The position numbers and the translations under genes are program-made. DNA of 64,000 nucleotides from Phocoena phocoena. Lineage: Eukaryota; Chordata; Mammalia; Artiodactyla; Phocoenidae. The DNA is taken from NCBI RefSeq assembly GCF_963924675.1, contig NC_089236.1, forward strand, positions 34,371,319 through 34,435,318, in the 5' to 3' direction. The notes under the pieces are model-generated. The model made no database searches. It was not told the origin of the DNA and saw only the letters and a program-made list of their open reading frames with translations. Position 1 is the first letter of the stretch; every line of letters begins with the position of its first letter. Positions 11,409 to 22,543 of this stretch are shown here, in pieces.

Positions 11409-13050
11409 TATACTTAGTAAGCTTCCAGGAGGTAGCTATGTCTGAGTTTGAGGTAATTTAAGTATTCTTCAGTGAGAAGCACTACAGCTGGATAGCAATC
11501 CTAGGAATCAGAGAAGGTGAACATGTAAGTGCTTATAAAGGCTGAATGTCTGAGTATCCCTGTTATCATTAATTTTCAGAGACAGTTGGAAATAAATGAA
11601 AAAGTTATCGTCTCAAGTTGCAGCTCATAGAATTATTGAAGTAAGCTTTCAAGGAGGAGGGAGATAAAAATAATATATTCCATAAATTGCATTTTAAATA
11701 TATTTCTGCAGAAAATGATTTCCTGAAGCTGGTGACATCTAATATTATGAATTATAGTAATTTGAAGAAGTCACTTCTCTTTTTAATCCATTTCTATTTT
11801 CCATTTAATTATTAATTATTTAATCCATTTCTATGACCAATCACTTAATTGTTTATTAACATCCACACTAAGACTATCATTGAGTAGGTGTTATACGGTA
11901 GATAGAAGGAGGTATATGGCACAGTTACAGCCCTTGAAAACCCAAAAATATTGAGTGGGAGATATGATTAATACTTTAAAAAGCATTTAAAGACAATATT
12001 CTGTCACATAAAAATATTTCAGACAAATTGTTCACTTAGTAATGCAATTGAAGTTGTTATCACAACCTGAGCAGACCTCACAAATATTTCCAGAATTCAA
12101 TAATACCTTTGTGAGTTTCTTGGCTGGATATGTACTTTATTTGATAAGGTAAATGCTTCAGTGAATTCAGCTGGTGTGAAAGATCCACCCCAACCCTTAC
12201 TCAACTGCCATCTGTACTTTTTATTCTACTTTTATGATATTATGTTCAGTTTTACACATCTACATTTCCATAGGAAAATGACAGCTGGAAGCTGGCCTGG
12301 CACTGTCAGCTTGGTCTTGGAGTTAGCCGGTGGTCCAGCCCTAACTGCTAGGCTGTCACATTCTCCTGTTGAATGTAATTTCATGGAGCCCTAATATCAG
12401 ACAAGACAACTCTGTGACTGTGATGGATCAATACAAAACACAGAAGAGACTCATAAGCACATTTCAACAGAGAGAAAAGCAACAATTGTATCCAAACCAT
12501 AAAATTGTTCATCCATCTTTCTCTACTTTATAGCTAATATGAGTGGTATCATTTAGTTATAAAATCTAGATTATTTTCATTTAAGAAAAGGCAAGTAGTT
12601 TTACTTTGAATAAATTTAATTAAATTTATTTGAATAAATTTATTCAAATTAAATTTATTTGAATAAATTTAATTCTAATTACATATTCCCTATTCTATTG
12701 TATCTTTTTTACATAAAAATCTAAAATATCTCAGTGAATGGGTACTAGTTATTTGGAGCTGAAATATACCTACTGATAAAATGCCAGAGTCCTCAAACAA
12801 TCCATGCATAGTCATTATTTTGTGCATCAGATCAGTGGGAAACAGCTCTTTAATCAATAGGAGAGACAGTCAGGTCAAAGTCCATAGACCTTTTTTCAAC
12901 TCAATTGAAGTATGGTGGCTGGAACTGATTGTTAGACTCAACACAATTTCTAACACACAGCATAGTTTGTTACCTTGCCAAAGTATAGTACAGACCTGTA
13001 GATTTAGCTTAAAAACATATTTACTTATTTCTTTAACAATCATATAATAA
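11409..13050. other. Unassigned AT-rich DNA
   Basis: No gene supported. The one structural feature is a palindromic AT block at 12607-12674, listed separately. Confidence 0.45.
12607..12674. repeat. AT palindrome and direct repeat block
   Basis: The 16-mer ttgaataaatttaatt occurs at 12607-12622 and 12659-12674. Between them, 12628-12649 is a perfect 22-bp palindrome centred on aaatt/tattc. The block can form a cruciform or a hairpin. Confidence 0.8.
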
Positions 13051-13107
13051 ACTATTGAAAATACAATGCCATTTGATTTCCTTTTTCCCTTTAAATATTG
13101 TTTTCCC

Positions 13108-13160
13108 TATCATCTATCTATCTATCTCTCATCTATCCCTGTCTATATTCTATCGTCTAC
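13108..13160. repeat. Imperfect (ATCT)n microsatellite
   Basis: Runs of 'atctatct' with interruptions (ctctcatctatccctgtcta). It is a degenerate tetranucleotide repeat. Confidence 0.7.
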
Positions 13161-15120
13161 CTCCTTATAATGTTTGTTATGTACACACACACGTGTTTAG
13201 AGTCAATTTATTAGTTTTATCTATTTTGTCTTTTAATATTTTGGGGAAATTTCCCAACTTAGTTTCCAAGACAATTTAACCATCTGATGTAACATAAACA
13301 CAAACGGCATTTAAAGCTTACAAGATTTCAAATTTGGATCACTTATTATGCTTTATGATTTTTCCTTACTTAATTGAATAAAACAGAGGTAACGAATGTT
13401 TACATCCTTTTACATCTTTTTGAAATGTTTACAACGTTTTATTTATATAAGATTGTTTCCCTTGTTAAACTTAAATACAACTATCTATCTACCTACATGC
13501 ATCTATGCCTTTATATGTACACACACATATGCATGTATGTATTTATACACCTATGCATAACATCTAATTTACAGTTCCTATGTATCTTTCCATTAGCATA
13601 AATCATGTTTTTATTCGTTAAGTCTCATTTTGGTGATGTTGATGAAATTCTTAGACAAATGAATATTAGTTCTTTCTTATCAGCAAAGTTTATTATTTTG
13701 ACTATCTAGAAAACTCTGTTACAGAACAGTATCCTTACCTTGGGAAGAATATTCTCAATCCTGTGCCAATAACGTTTTCCAGGAATGGGCTATTTATTTT
13801 ATTACCTTGCTTATACTCTCCAGTGATAAAAGTGCAAATGTATTATTCTAATATATGCTGAGCGCCGTAGTAATGACCAAAATTGAGAAAACTAATCAGG
13901 GAGAATTAAGCTCACATACAGAGAGAAACAAAAACAAGCAGTGGAGACAAAGGTCTGGACTGTGGTGTAAATTACAGTTCTCAATATGCTTAAGGTTACG
14001 TTGTATACTTGTCCTTCCTATGGTTCAGTTACAGGAAGCAATATATTTTCCTCTATCCTTAAGCTATGTTGAGCTGGCTTTCTGTCACAATTATTTTGTG
14101 GAGAATTGATTTGCATTTCAAAGTCATCTATAATATTAAGGAGACTCTACTATGCGAAAAGTACTTTTCTAAGAATAACAACACATAATTCTTTTAATGT
14201 TAAGTTCACCAGTCCTATCTTTGTGTGTGTGTCTTTGCATGAATATGTTCAAACATACTTATTTTTAATAGTGTGTAATAGTCAGGAGCACAGGAAAAAG
14301 GAGACAAGGCAGAATAAATTTAGGGCTAAAAATAGACTTGACAAAAAAGCTATGGGGGTTGTGTTTATACTCAACAAAAACACAGGAAGTCTGCTCACTA
14401 TACTGGGTAGAAGGGAAGAATCAAGTGGTCAGAATGTTCTGACCATCGGAGGTCTTTGGCATTGCCTAGCTGATTATGGTACCCCAAGAATTGAAATACA
14501 TGGGTGGGCTGCTTAAATCTTACTTGATTTGTATAACCTGAAAGTCTCTAGATCTGATGATAGGGATCTGACTTGAATCACCACAATAATGAGTTACAGT
14601 CCCACAAATAATTCCAGGCTAGAGCTAGTTCACAACTCAAGAATACCTTGAGTTAAGGGAATGATAGTATAGCTTGAGGAAGGATCCTACTATATAAACA
14701 GATGCTGTATGCTATATATCTCCCCAGCCTTCTACAAAGAGACATATGACCATTTACTAGGGTGACTATGCACTGGAGAAAGGGAAATAATCAGGCATTT
14801 TAGATACTGCTGGATACGTTGCTTTGAACTGACAATTACAGATGACCCAAAATGCTACTGTGGTCCACAGTCTTACTAGGGATTATGGAGTTATGTTAGG
14901 AATGGAATTTTGGCTTGAGCCCTTCTCTCAGTGGTCCCCGTAGACCATGAGTCCTCTGTGATTGTATACTCAGTCCAAAATGATTAATAGGATAGACATA
15001 TTTAGTACCTTGCAGAATGCCCACATGTATTCCCTGACTTATGAACTGAGAAATGTGATGCTAGTGTAAGCCAAATGGAGCCACCAGAACTTCCACTCAG
15101 CTACAAAAGTATTAAAACAA
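13161..15120. other. Unassigned DNA upstream of the ERV-L relic
   Basis: No confident feature. The longest frame is 136 aa at 14106-14516; it ends in a short stretch with no recognisable domain. Part of this region could be decayed internal sequence of the endogenous retrovirus that becomes recognisable from about 15125, but I cannot show that. Confidence 0.4.
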
Positions 15121-15124
15121 AATA

Positions 15125-16470
15125 TGCACCACGTTACTGGAGGGATTGCAGAGATTAATGCCACCATTAAAAACCTGAAAGATGTAAGGATAATGATTCC
15201 TTACCGCACACTCATACAATTTTCAGATGAATTTTAGATACGAACAGTGGATTATTATAAACTTAATTGGGTCTTTCTTTTAATTAAAGTTACTGTTCCA
15301 ATGTGATTATATTGCTGGAAGAAGTCAACCCATGTGCTGGGATCTGGTAAGTGTCATTAATCTGGCCAGTGTTTTTGTTTTTGTTTTTTTCTCTATACTC
15401 AGTTAAAGATCCTCAGCAGCCATTTTCATACAGCTGTTAGGGCCAGCAATACATCTTCTCTGCTCTCCTTTGGGGCTAGCTCAACTTTCCAACCTTGATT
15501 GCCTCTCTATTCTACAGGACATTGTACTTCTCCATTACACTGATTATAACATGACCTTTTAACTTAGTAGCAGAAAGTACCAAATATTCTAGAATCCCTT
15601 GTAAGACACATGTATTCCAGATAGTGTGAAATAAATTCTACAAATGTTTAGGGGTCTGTCAACTAGGTTAAGTTTCTTGGGGTCCAGCTGTTCAAGACAT
15701 GGAGATATATTTCTTCAATGGACACATTTTTGCATCTGATATCTTGTACTGCTAGAAAAAAGAGACACAAGCTTAATCAGCCTTTTGAATATTGAAGGCA
15801 ACAAATACCCGCTATGGGTGAGCATCTCTGACCCATGTACCAAGTAACCCTAAAAGTTGGCAGTTTTTAACGGGACTTAGAAAAATATAAATTCCTGCAA
15901 CAGGTACAGTGTTCTATAAAAAACAAAAGCAAAACAAAACAAAAAAACTCTTCTGCCACTTAGGCCATATGGCCCAGAGGATCCAATTTTTCTTGAAATA
16001 TATTTGACCAAATAGGATTGCTATTTGAACTCTTGGGCTGCTCCTTAAAAATTTGTAGTAATGTGATCCCTTACCCAGATGATAATAATTCTCTTTTTGA
16101 GCAACAGCTTTTTAACTTTCTTCAGGGCCCTAGGAGAGACAGAATGTTTGGTCATACAGCATAAAATTACCATTTGAACTGAGTTATGTATCATGACTTG
16201 GGTATTCTCTGACCTTTCAAACCTTAAAGGTGTATGTGTTCAGCAATACTCCATCATCAAACAGAACTACTATGTACAAGATTGAGCTTGGGAAGGTCCT
16301 AAAGTCGTAAGTAGGTTGCATGGCCTATGGCCTAGATGTCCATGGCCCATCCTCCTACTTTGTTGCCTCTTTCCTTTCAGTTTACACCTGTGACCTCAGT
16401 GGAGTTCAGTTGAATATTGGGGGATAATTCTCCATGGCTCTCTTACATTTCTACATGTCTTCTGAGCAAA
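15125..16470 (+). pseudogene. Decayed ERV-L-like pol relic
   Basis: This is a broken copy of the polymerase region of an ERV-L-class endogenous retrovirus. Homology begins around 'ggagggattgcagagatt' (15141), where the frame would enter reverse transcriptase. It continues through segments such as 'aacagtggattattataaac' (15244), 'acatcttctctgctctcctt' (15451), 'cactgattataacatgacct' (15538) and 'ggccatatggcccagaggat' (15963). The conserved catalytic-region equivalent near 15540 has lost its reading frame. Stops and indels occur throughout and no open frame of useful length survives. ERV-L elements lack an envelope gene in most copies, and none is seen here. An LTR-like end at 18241 may be the same element's 3' LTR. 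The class assignment is from recalled similarity. Confidence 0.7.
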
Positions 16471-17579
16471 GGAACTGACTGGCTTTGTCCACCTTATCTT
16501 TTGAAGGATGTCTGTAGAGCACAGAGCCTTGGAAGATTAAGATAGCACCTCCCTCTGGAGTAAATGGCAAGCTTCATTACAATCCAGTATAGTAAAGATA
16601 ATGTCCGGGCAAAAAACAGAACAACCTGACCAGTATAAAAGCTTGGGTTTCCTAAACTTGGGTTTTTTCTGCTGTAATACAATCTATAGTATGTGCAGGC
16701 AATATCTAACCCCCTTTGAATCACTCTGTGGGAATTCGGTCTCAGGGAACTAGCACAAATCCTGACACTTTGACTGCTGCTATCTTTGTGACTAGCAACT
16801 CTTTTATCTTTGACACAGTACACTCATTTTTCTCTCTAGTATCCATCAAACTGTGGCAGACTAACTTGTTAGCTTGCAAATAGTGTAAAATTTCAGATTC
16901 TTAATAGGTACTGAGAGTTTGGGCAATGAGAATGAAGTGCTAACAAAGGCATGGCTTTCTAGAAGAGAAAGGATGATGGTTTGAGCTGACATAAGGAATA
17001 CAAAAATTTGCATTTGGAGCTGTTAGCAAATGTTCTTATCCAAGTGGTGAGTGAGTGGGAGTGCTGGTAAGGGTCCCCCACTTCTCTACCTGCTAATGAA
17101 TGTTTAAAGGATGAACAGTGAGAAGAAGGATTGAAAAAAGCTGCCCAAATGGTGCTTTGATCATTGCTCACTCTCCTTCAGGCAGGAGGAAGGAGGTATG
17201 TTCTTATGACAACAGGGAAACAAGTTCTGCAGTCCCAGATGACGGACAAGGTGGCTAGAGCTATTGGGTCAAGAAGTCCCCAAGAGTAAAATATATGGTG
17301 TTGGGAATGAAGATGTAGAAAATTGGGTGGACAGAAAACATTAGAAGTTTGTTTGGTTTAGCTGTGTAGACAGCTTCTCAAAACAAAAATTAAATACAAT
17401 GTCTTATTTACAGGCATGAAGTGTTTCTTGCTCGACACCCCATCCTTTCTACCCACTCTACCCTGATGTCTACTACTTTGAGGAGAAAGATGCTTAGGGG
17501 TGAGGTAAAAGTTTACAGTTAGAATGCTTTCAGTTATACTAGCTATTATACTATCATCCTACGTGGAATCAGGCTTTTG
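16471..17579. other. Unassigned, possibly more ERV-L interior
   Basis: This lies between the pol relic and the LTR-like end, so it may be the heavily decayed distal pol region. No motif was recognisable. The 109-aa minus frame at 16494-16823 is unsupported. Confidence 0.35.
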
Positions 17580-18241
17580 CTTTTGTCTTTATTTGGAAGT
17601 TAGGTATGGATAGCTGTGTATGTATTTGTTCTGTGTCAATATAGCTCAACTGGAAAAGAATTTCATTCTTCAAATGTGGCTTGTCTAGGGTTGGTTACAA
17701 GAGAAAGCTATATAAAATTTGGAAGGTGAAAAATAAACAGCTGCCATTTTTATGCTGGGGAGTCAGAGTAAGTTCAGGCACTGTTGCAACTCATGCATGC
17801 TGTCATCAATCAACTGACTCACATTGTTGGTACATGGTAGTATCTCCTTCAGCTTCCTCTAGGTCATTATTTTCTGTTGCTCTCACTACTGGATTAGAAG
17901 AAATAATACCATTTTCTCCTGCAGATCACTGAGATCATTGAAGTTGGAAGCTTAGATGTGGTGAGACTAATGGGTTTCAATTTACCTTTGTGAGTTTGAG
18001 CTTCTCTTCATGGATTCCAGTTTGTCCTCGGTCTTCTCTACCTCCCATTCATCTTCCTTCCTAACTGTCTGTGCTGCTGATGCAGATGCTACCCTGTGCT
18101 GCACCAGACTCCAAGTCAACAAAATTACATGAGCTGTTAATTTAATTACCACAATTGTCTAAGGTCAAATTCAAATAATATTCTCCTTAATTGAAATCAC
18201 TTCTAGTGACCTGCTTCTCTAATCAAATCCTGACTGATACA
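17580..18241 (+). mobile_element. Probable 3' LTR of the ERV-L relic
   Basis: The end is 'aatcaaatcctgactgatac' followed by A at 18241, the 'ctgactgataca' tail common to old ERVL/MaLR LTRs, closing with CA. Orientation agrees with the pol relic upstream. The left boundary is uncertain; 'gtgtcaatatagctcaactg' near 17633 resembles an ERVL LTR start region. Confidence 0.5.
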
Positions 18242-18357
18242 AAGGAAGAGAAAAAAGTCATACTCTTAGTAGATGCATTTTATCATTTGATAAATATAAG
18301 AAAAACATCTTAGTAAACTACAAATGGTAAAAGACTAACTTAATTAGTTAAAGAGTA

Positions 18358-18575
18358 CAGTTGACCCTTTAACAACATGAGGGTTATGGCTGCCAACCCT
18401 TTGCACAATTGAAAATCTGATTATAACTTACAATTGGTCCTCCATAGCCACAGTTCTGCTTCCAAGGACTCAACCAACCTCAAATCAAGGAGTACTGTAG
18501 TGTTTACTTTTGAAAAAAAATCAGTGTATAAGTGAACCCTCATAGTTTGAACCCATGTTGTTTAAGAGTCAACCA
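18358..18575. mobile_element. Tigger/pogo-type MITE with TA duplication
   Basis: The left end is cagttgaccctttaacaaca and the right end, read in reverse complement, is tggttgactcttaaacaaca. This gives terminal inverted repeats of about 20 bp with few mismatches. TA dinucleotides flank it at 18356-18357 and 18576-18577, the target duplication of the Tc1/mariner-pogo superfamily. At 218 bp it can encode no transposase and is a mobilised deletion derivative. Confidence 0.85.
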
Positions 18576-18980
18576 TATTTTTAAAATACCTCCACTAAAC
18601 ATCACACATAACAGTGAAAGATTGAAAGTGTTCAATCTTGAGATCAGGAATAAAAGAAGTGTGTTTACTCTTATCACTTCTATTTATCATATTACTAGAA
18701 ATATTACTTGTATAATAATATTACTTGTATAATATAAATTATAAGAATTGGAGAAAGAGAAATGAAACACTGCCTATTTGGAGATGACTTAATGTGTATA
18801 TAGAAAATCCAAGATAATCTAGAAATAAACTGTTACAGTTAAAAAGTTAAATTTTACAGAGAACTGCATGGCCAACATAAAATGTTTTTATAAGTTGACA
18901 ATGAAAATTACAAAGTGATTGATAACATTTTAGTAGTTGCAGAAAGTTTCAGTTACCTAGTAATGAAACAAATGAAAATG

Positions 18981-19320
18981 GACTTCCCTGGTGGTGCAGT
19001 GGTTAAGAATCCACCTGCCAATGCAGGGGACACAGGTTCGAGCCCTGGTCCACACATGCCATGGAGTAACTAAGCCCATGTGCCACAGCTACTGAGCCTG
19101 TGCTCTAGAGCTTGCGAGCCACAACTACTGAGCCCATGTGCCACAAATGCTGAAGCCCATGCACCTAGAGCCTGTTCTCTGAAACAAAGAGAAGCCACAG
19201 CAATGAGAAGCCTGTGCAACGCAATGAAGAGTAGCCCCCACTCGACGCATCTAGAGAAAGCCTGAACACAGCAATGAAGACACAATCAGCCAAAAACAAA
19301 GCAAAACAAACAAACCAAAA
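18981..19320 (+). mobile_element. CHR-1-type SINE
   Basis: The element starts gacttccctggtggtgcagt and contains an A-box-like 'gtggtgcagtggttaag' and a B-box-like 'ggttcgagccctgg'. A long body of repeated 'gaagccacagcaatgagaag'-type phrases follows, then an A-rich tail (aaaacaaagcaaaacaaaca). The head is the same tRNA lineage as CHR-2, but the body is the longer CHR-1 form. An imperfect target repeat, taatgaaa, is seen at 18961-18968 and 19324-19331. It inserted into the old LINE-1 in the same orientation. Confidence 0.9.
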
Positions 19321-19392
19321 AACTAATGAAAAATTTGCAAAACCTCTATATTAAAATGAACACAGAATTTTATGGTATTTATGTATGAGAGC

Positions 19393-19787
19393 TTATTAGA
19401 CTAATTGAGTTGCCATAACAAAATACCACAGACTAGGTAGCTTAAACAACAGATATTTATTTTCTGACTCTTATAGAGGCCAGAGTCCAAGATCAAGGTG
19501 CCAAGTTTGGTTTCTGGTGAAGTCTGTCTTCCTGGCTTGTACATGCCCACTTTCTTGCTGTGTCCACAAGTGGCCTTTTTTCTGTGTTTGCACTGAGGCA
19601 GAAAGGGACATCTCTGGTGTCTCTTTCTCTTCTTCTAGGATACTAACCCCATGAAATTGGAGCCCCACTCTTATGGCCTTATTTAACCTTAATTACCTCC
19701 CCTAAAAGGCCTATCTCCAAATACGATCACTTTGGGGATTAAGGCTTTAACATATAAATTTGGGGGGGTGCAATTCATTCCATAACA
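19393..19787 (-). mobile_element. MLT1-type MaLR LTR, antisense
   Basis: The antisense MLT1 order is well kept: 'gttgccataacaaaatacca', 'cagactaggtagcttaaaca', 'acagatatttattttctgac', 'tccaagatcaaggtg', 'ctatctccaaatacgatcac' and the end 'attccataaca'. The minus strand therefore starts TGTTATGGAATG. Short minus-strand frames inside are incidental. Confidence 0.8.
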
Positions 19788-20262
19788 GAGACTGTTCATT
19801 CCTACATTACTTATGGTACCCCCAAACAGGAGACAGCTTAAATAACCACCAACAGTAAAATGGATAATTATATGTATTGTGTTTTCTTCTTAGAGGGACC
19901 ATGGGATACTATATGGCAATAAATAAGAAAGAAATTTTGTTACACATGACATGAATATTACAAGCCTACTGTTGAGTTAAAGAAGCCAGATATTAAGTAG
20001 TGCACACTATGATTCCATTTATATAATGTTTATAAACAGACAAAAATAATCTATCATGATAGAAGTCAGGTTACCAATCACCTTTGTGAGATATACAGCA
20101 ACTAAAGGAGAATGTGAATACTGGGTTTTGGAAATATTCTACTTCTTCATCTGTGCTGTGATTACACAGGTGTGTTCACTTGATAAAGGTTCATTCAGTT
20201 GTGCACTCATGATTTTAGGGCTTTCCTGATACTCACATTAAAATGTATTTCAGTAAAAAGTT

Positions 20263-21929
20263 ATTTTAAAATGAACAGTAAAAATTAAGGAAGTATCATT
20301 CTCTTGGGAGCAACAAGTTCTACTGTCATTGAAATTCTGGTTTTGAATGAGCCAACTTATTAATAAAGTAAAATCTCTACATGAAAGCTTAAATATTAAG
20401 AATTCATCAATTAAAAATGAATAAAACCAAACAACAACAGCAGCTTTAGCTGTGTCTTCCTCTACTCTTCCATTCCAGATGCTTCCCAATACATTTCCCT
20501 TACATATGTATTTTCTTGCCTTGTTTACAACCCTTTTACAAAACAATGTTCACTGTCTCCAAACTTTACTACTACATTCTGTTCATCAAGAGATGCTTAA
20601 CTTTCCTACATCATTTCTTCTTTTAAAAATTTTGTATTATTTAAAATGTTCTTTCTCTCCATCTGAGTTTTTACAAAGTGTACCTAGTCTTCAAAACTCT
20701 GACATATGGCTCCTTTCTCCCTAAAGCCTTCTCATATCATCTTAGTCAGAAAACAACATTCACAGCTCTCTGTGACACTTATTGGATTTTGTCTGATAGC
20801 ACGAGTGTTTTAAACATGCCTAATACTGTTAACCATAAGCTATATAAAAATTATCATGGGCACATAGTAATGTTTGGAACAAAGAAAATAGCAAGAGTTA
20901 TTCAAATAAGTCAGTTAAATTTTGAATACAAATTAACTTACTTAAAATTGGCATAAAACAATCCCTCAGGGCATGAAAAATATAAATTTTAATTGAGGGT
21001 TTCCATGTTTTTTAATTTTTAAAAACACGACAGCATCTTATGAATGATCTAGTAGACCCTAGATCTCTAAGGAGGATACTTTAAAGGATAAAAATGTAGA
21101 AGTGAGAAAATACTGAATATAACTTGGCCAGATAGATGCACACTTAATTCTGGGGGCTTTCTCTGTTTCTGTCCAGTGCTTATATTTGGTAGTCTGAATT
21201 TTCTGCTTTGTGTATATGTATGTCTGAAATGATTAAGTCAAATTTGCCTCGTTAGTCTTTTAAAGCATATGTCAAATTTATTTAATCAGAATTACCTATA
21301 GTAAAAGATAGATTTAGTGAGGTTTATGTAATGCTACATTAATATTAAAAATTATCTAGTTCTACAGATTGGTTGTGTTTATATATGAAAATCAATTTTT
21401 TCAAATAGTATAGTTACATCAAATGAGTAAAAGAATGTTTGTGTGTTTTATCCTTACTAAGTAAGAAGAAATAGGATGCTTCCTCACTTCTAAATATGTG
21501 AGACTCAAATACCTTTTTTAAAGTATTTCACAAATTTCTGGAGAAAGTGCCATTGCACAATATTTAATAAATATTTTCAACTAATAAGAAAATTTTTAAA
21601 ACTCTTTAGTACTTTGTGCTCTAGGGTCCTTATTGTGATGAGTGTTGAGTATTCTAGAAAGTAGTACACTGTGTCAGTGTATCTAAATGAGGCTCTCAAA
21701 TGATTTTCATAGTTTCATTAATCTATGTAATATTTCTAGGAGCATTTTCTCACAAACGAAGTATTTATTTTTTAAGATATTTGGAGTAGAAGAAAAGCTT
21801 GTCTTTTTCTCATTTGTAATTTCTCATAAAATTTACAATGTTTGAAAATTTCTTGCACTTGTTGTAATACAGAGCTGCCTATGAACTAAATTTTCCTCTC
21901 TATTGCCCGTAACAGTAATATAATACTTA
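20263..21929. other. Unassigned, with possible L2 relic
   Basis: Between 20440 and 20830 the sequence is pyrimidine-rich and mildly similar to L2 3' regions, but not enough to assign. No gene or RNA signature is visible in the remainder. Confidence 0.35.
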
Positions 21930-21934
21930 GAGAG

Positions 21935-21938
<4 letters not shown>

Positions 21939-21998
<60 letters not shown>

Positions 21999-22531
21999 AA
22001 TAGATTTTATTGGAGTATAATTGCTTCACAATACTGTGCTAGTTTCTGTTGTACAACAAAACAAATCAGCCATATGCATACACATGTCCCCATATCCCCT
22101 CCCTCTTGAGCCTCCCTCCCCTCCTCCCTATCCCACCCTCTAGGTCATCACAAAGCACCAAGCTGATCTCCCTGTGCTATGCTTCTACTTCCCACCAGCC
22201 AACTCTTTTACATTCGGTAGTGTATATATGTCGACATTACTCTTACTTCACCCCAGCTTCGCCCTCCCACCCCATGTCATCAAGTCCATTCTCTATGTCT
22301 ACCTCTTTATTCCTGCCCTACAGCTAGGTTCATCAGAATCAATTTTTTTTTAATATTCCATATATATGGGTTAACATACAGTATTTGTTTTTCTCTTTCT
22401 GACTTACTTCACTCTGTATGACAGACTCTAGGTCCATCCACCTCACTACAAATAACTCAATTTTGTTTCTTTTTATGGCTGAGTAATATTCCATTGTATA
22501 TATGTGTCACATCATCTTTATCCATTCATAT
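21939..22531 (-). mobile_element. 5'-truncated LINE-1, antisense
   Basis: The minus strand carries the LINE-1 3'UTR ending in 'ctccaataaaatctatta'. Its A-tail has become a (TA)n run on the plus strand (21940-21993). The insertion covers only the last part of ORF2 and the 3'UTR. A target duplication, gagagatgtgta versus gagagatgtata, flanks it (from 21930 and from 22532). The 92-aa frame at 22049-22327 is antisense to the 3'UTR and is not a gene. Confidence 0.9.
21940..21993. repeat. (TA)n microsatellite at LINE-1 tail
   Basis: About 27 TA units sit exactly where the poly(A) tail of the antisense LINE-1 should be. Confidence 0.95.
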
Positions 22532-22543
22532 GAGAGATGTATA

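Larger units (their letters stand above)
18580..20262 (+). mobile_element. Old LINE-1 (L1M) 3' portion, interrupted
   Basis: Sense LINE-1 sequence from the reverse transcriptase part of ORF2 (the 'ttggagatgactt' near 18779 is the decayed FADD active-site codon region) appears at about 18580-18977. It resumes at about 19321-19392 and again in the 3'UTR from 19788 ('tgatagaagtcaggttacca', 'gtgctgtgattacacagg', 'gttgtgcactcatgatttta'). It ends near 20262 at a poly(A)-like tail. A CHR-1 SINE and a MaLR LTR interrupt it. A perfect 17-bp tandem duplication (18701-18717, 18718-18734) lies in its RT part. It is not functional. Confidence 0.7.

Noticed and set aside
14106..14516. 136-aa plus frame as a small gene
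   Set aside because: No domain, no codon bias and no promoter or splice context. It lies just upstream of a decayed retroviral relic.
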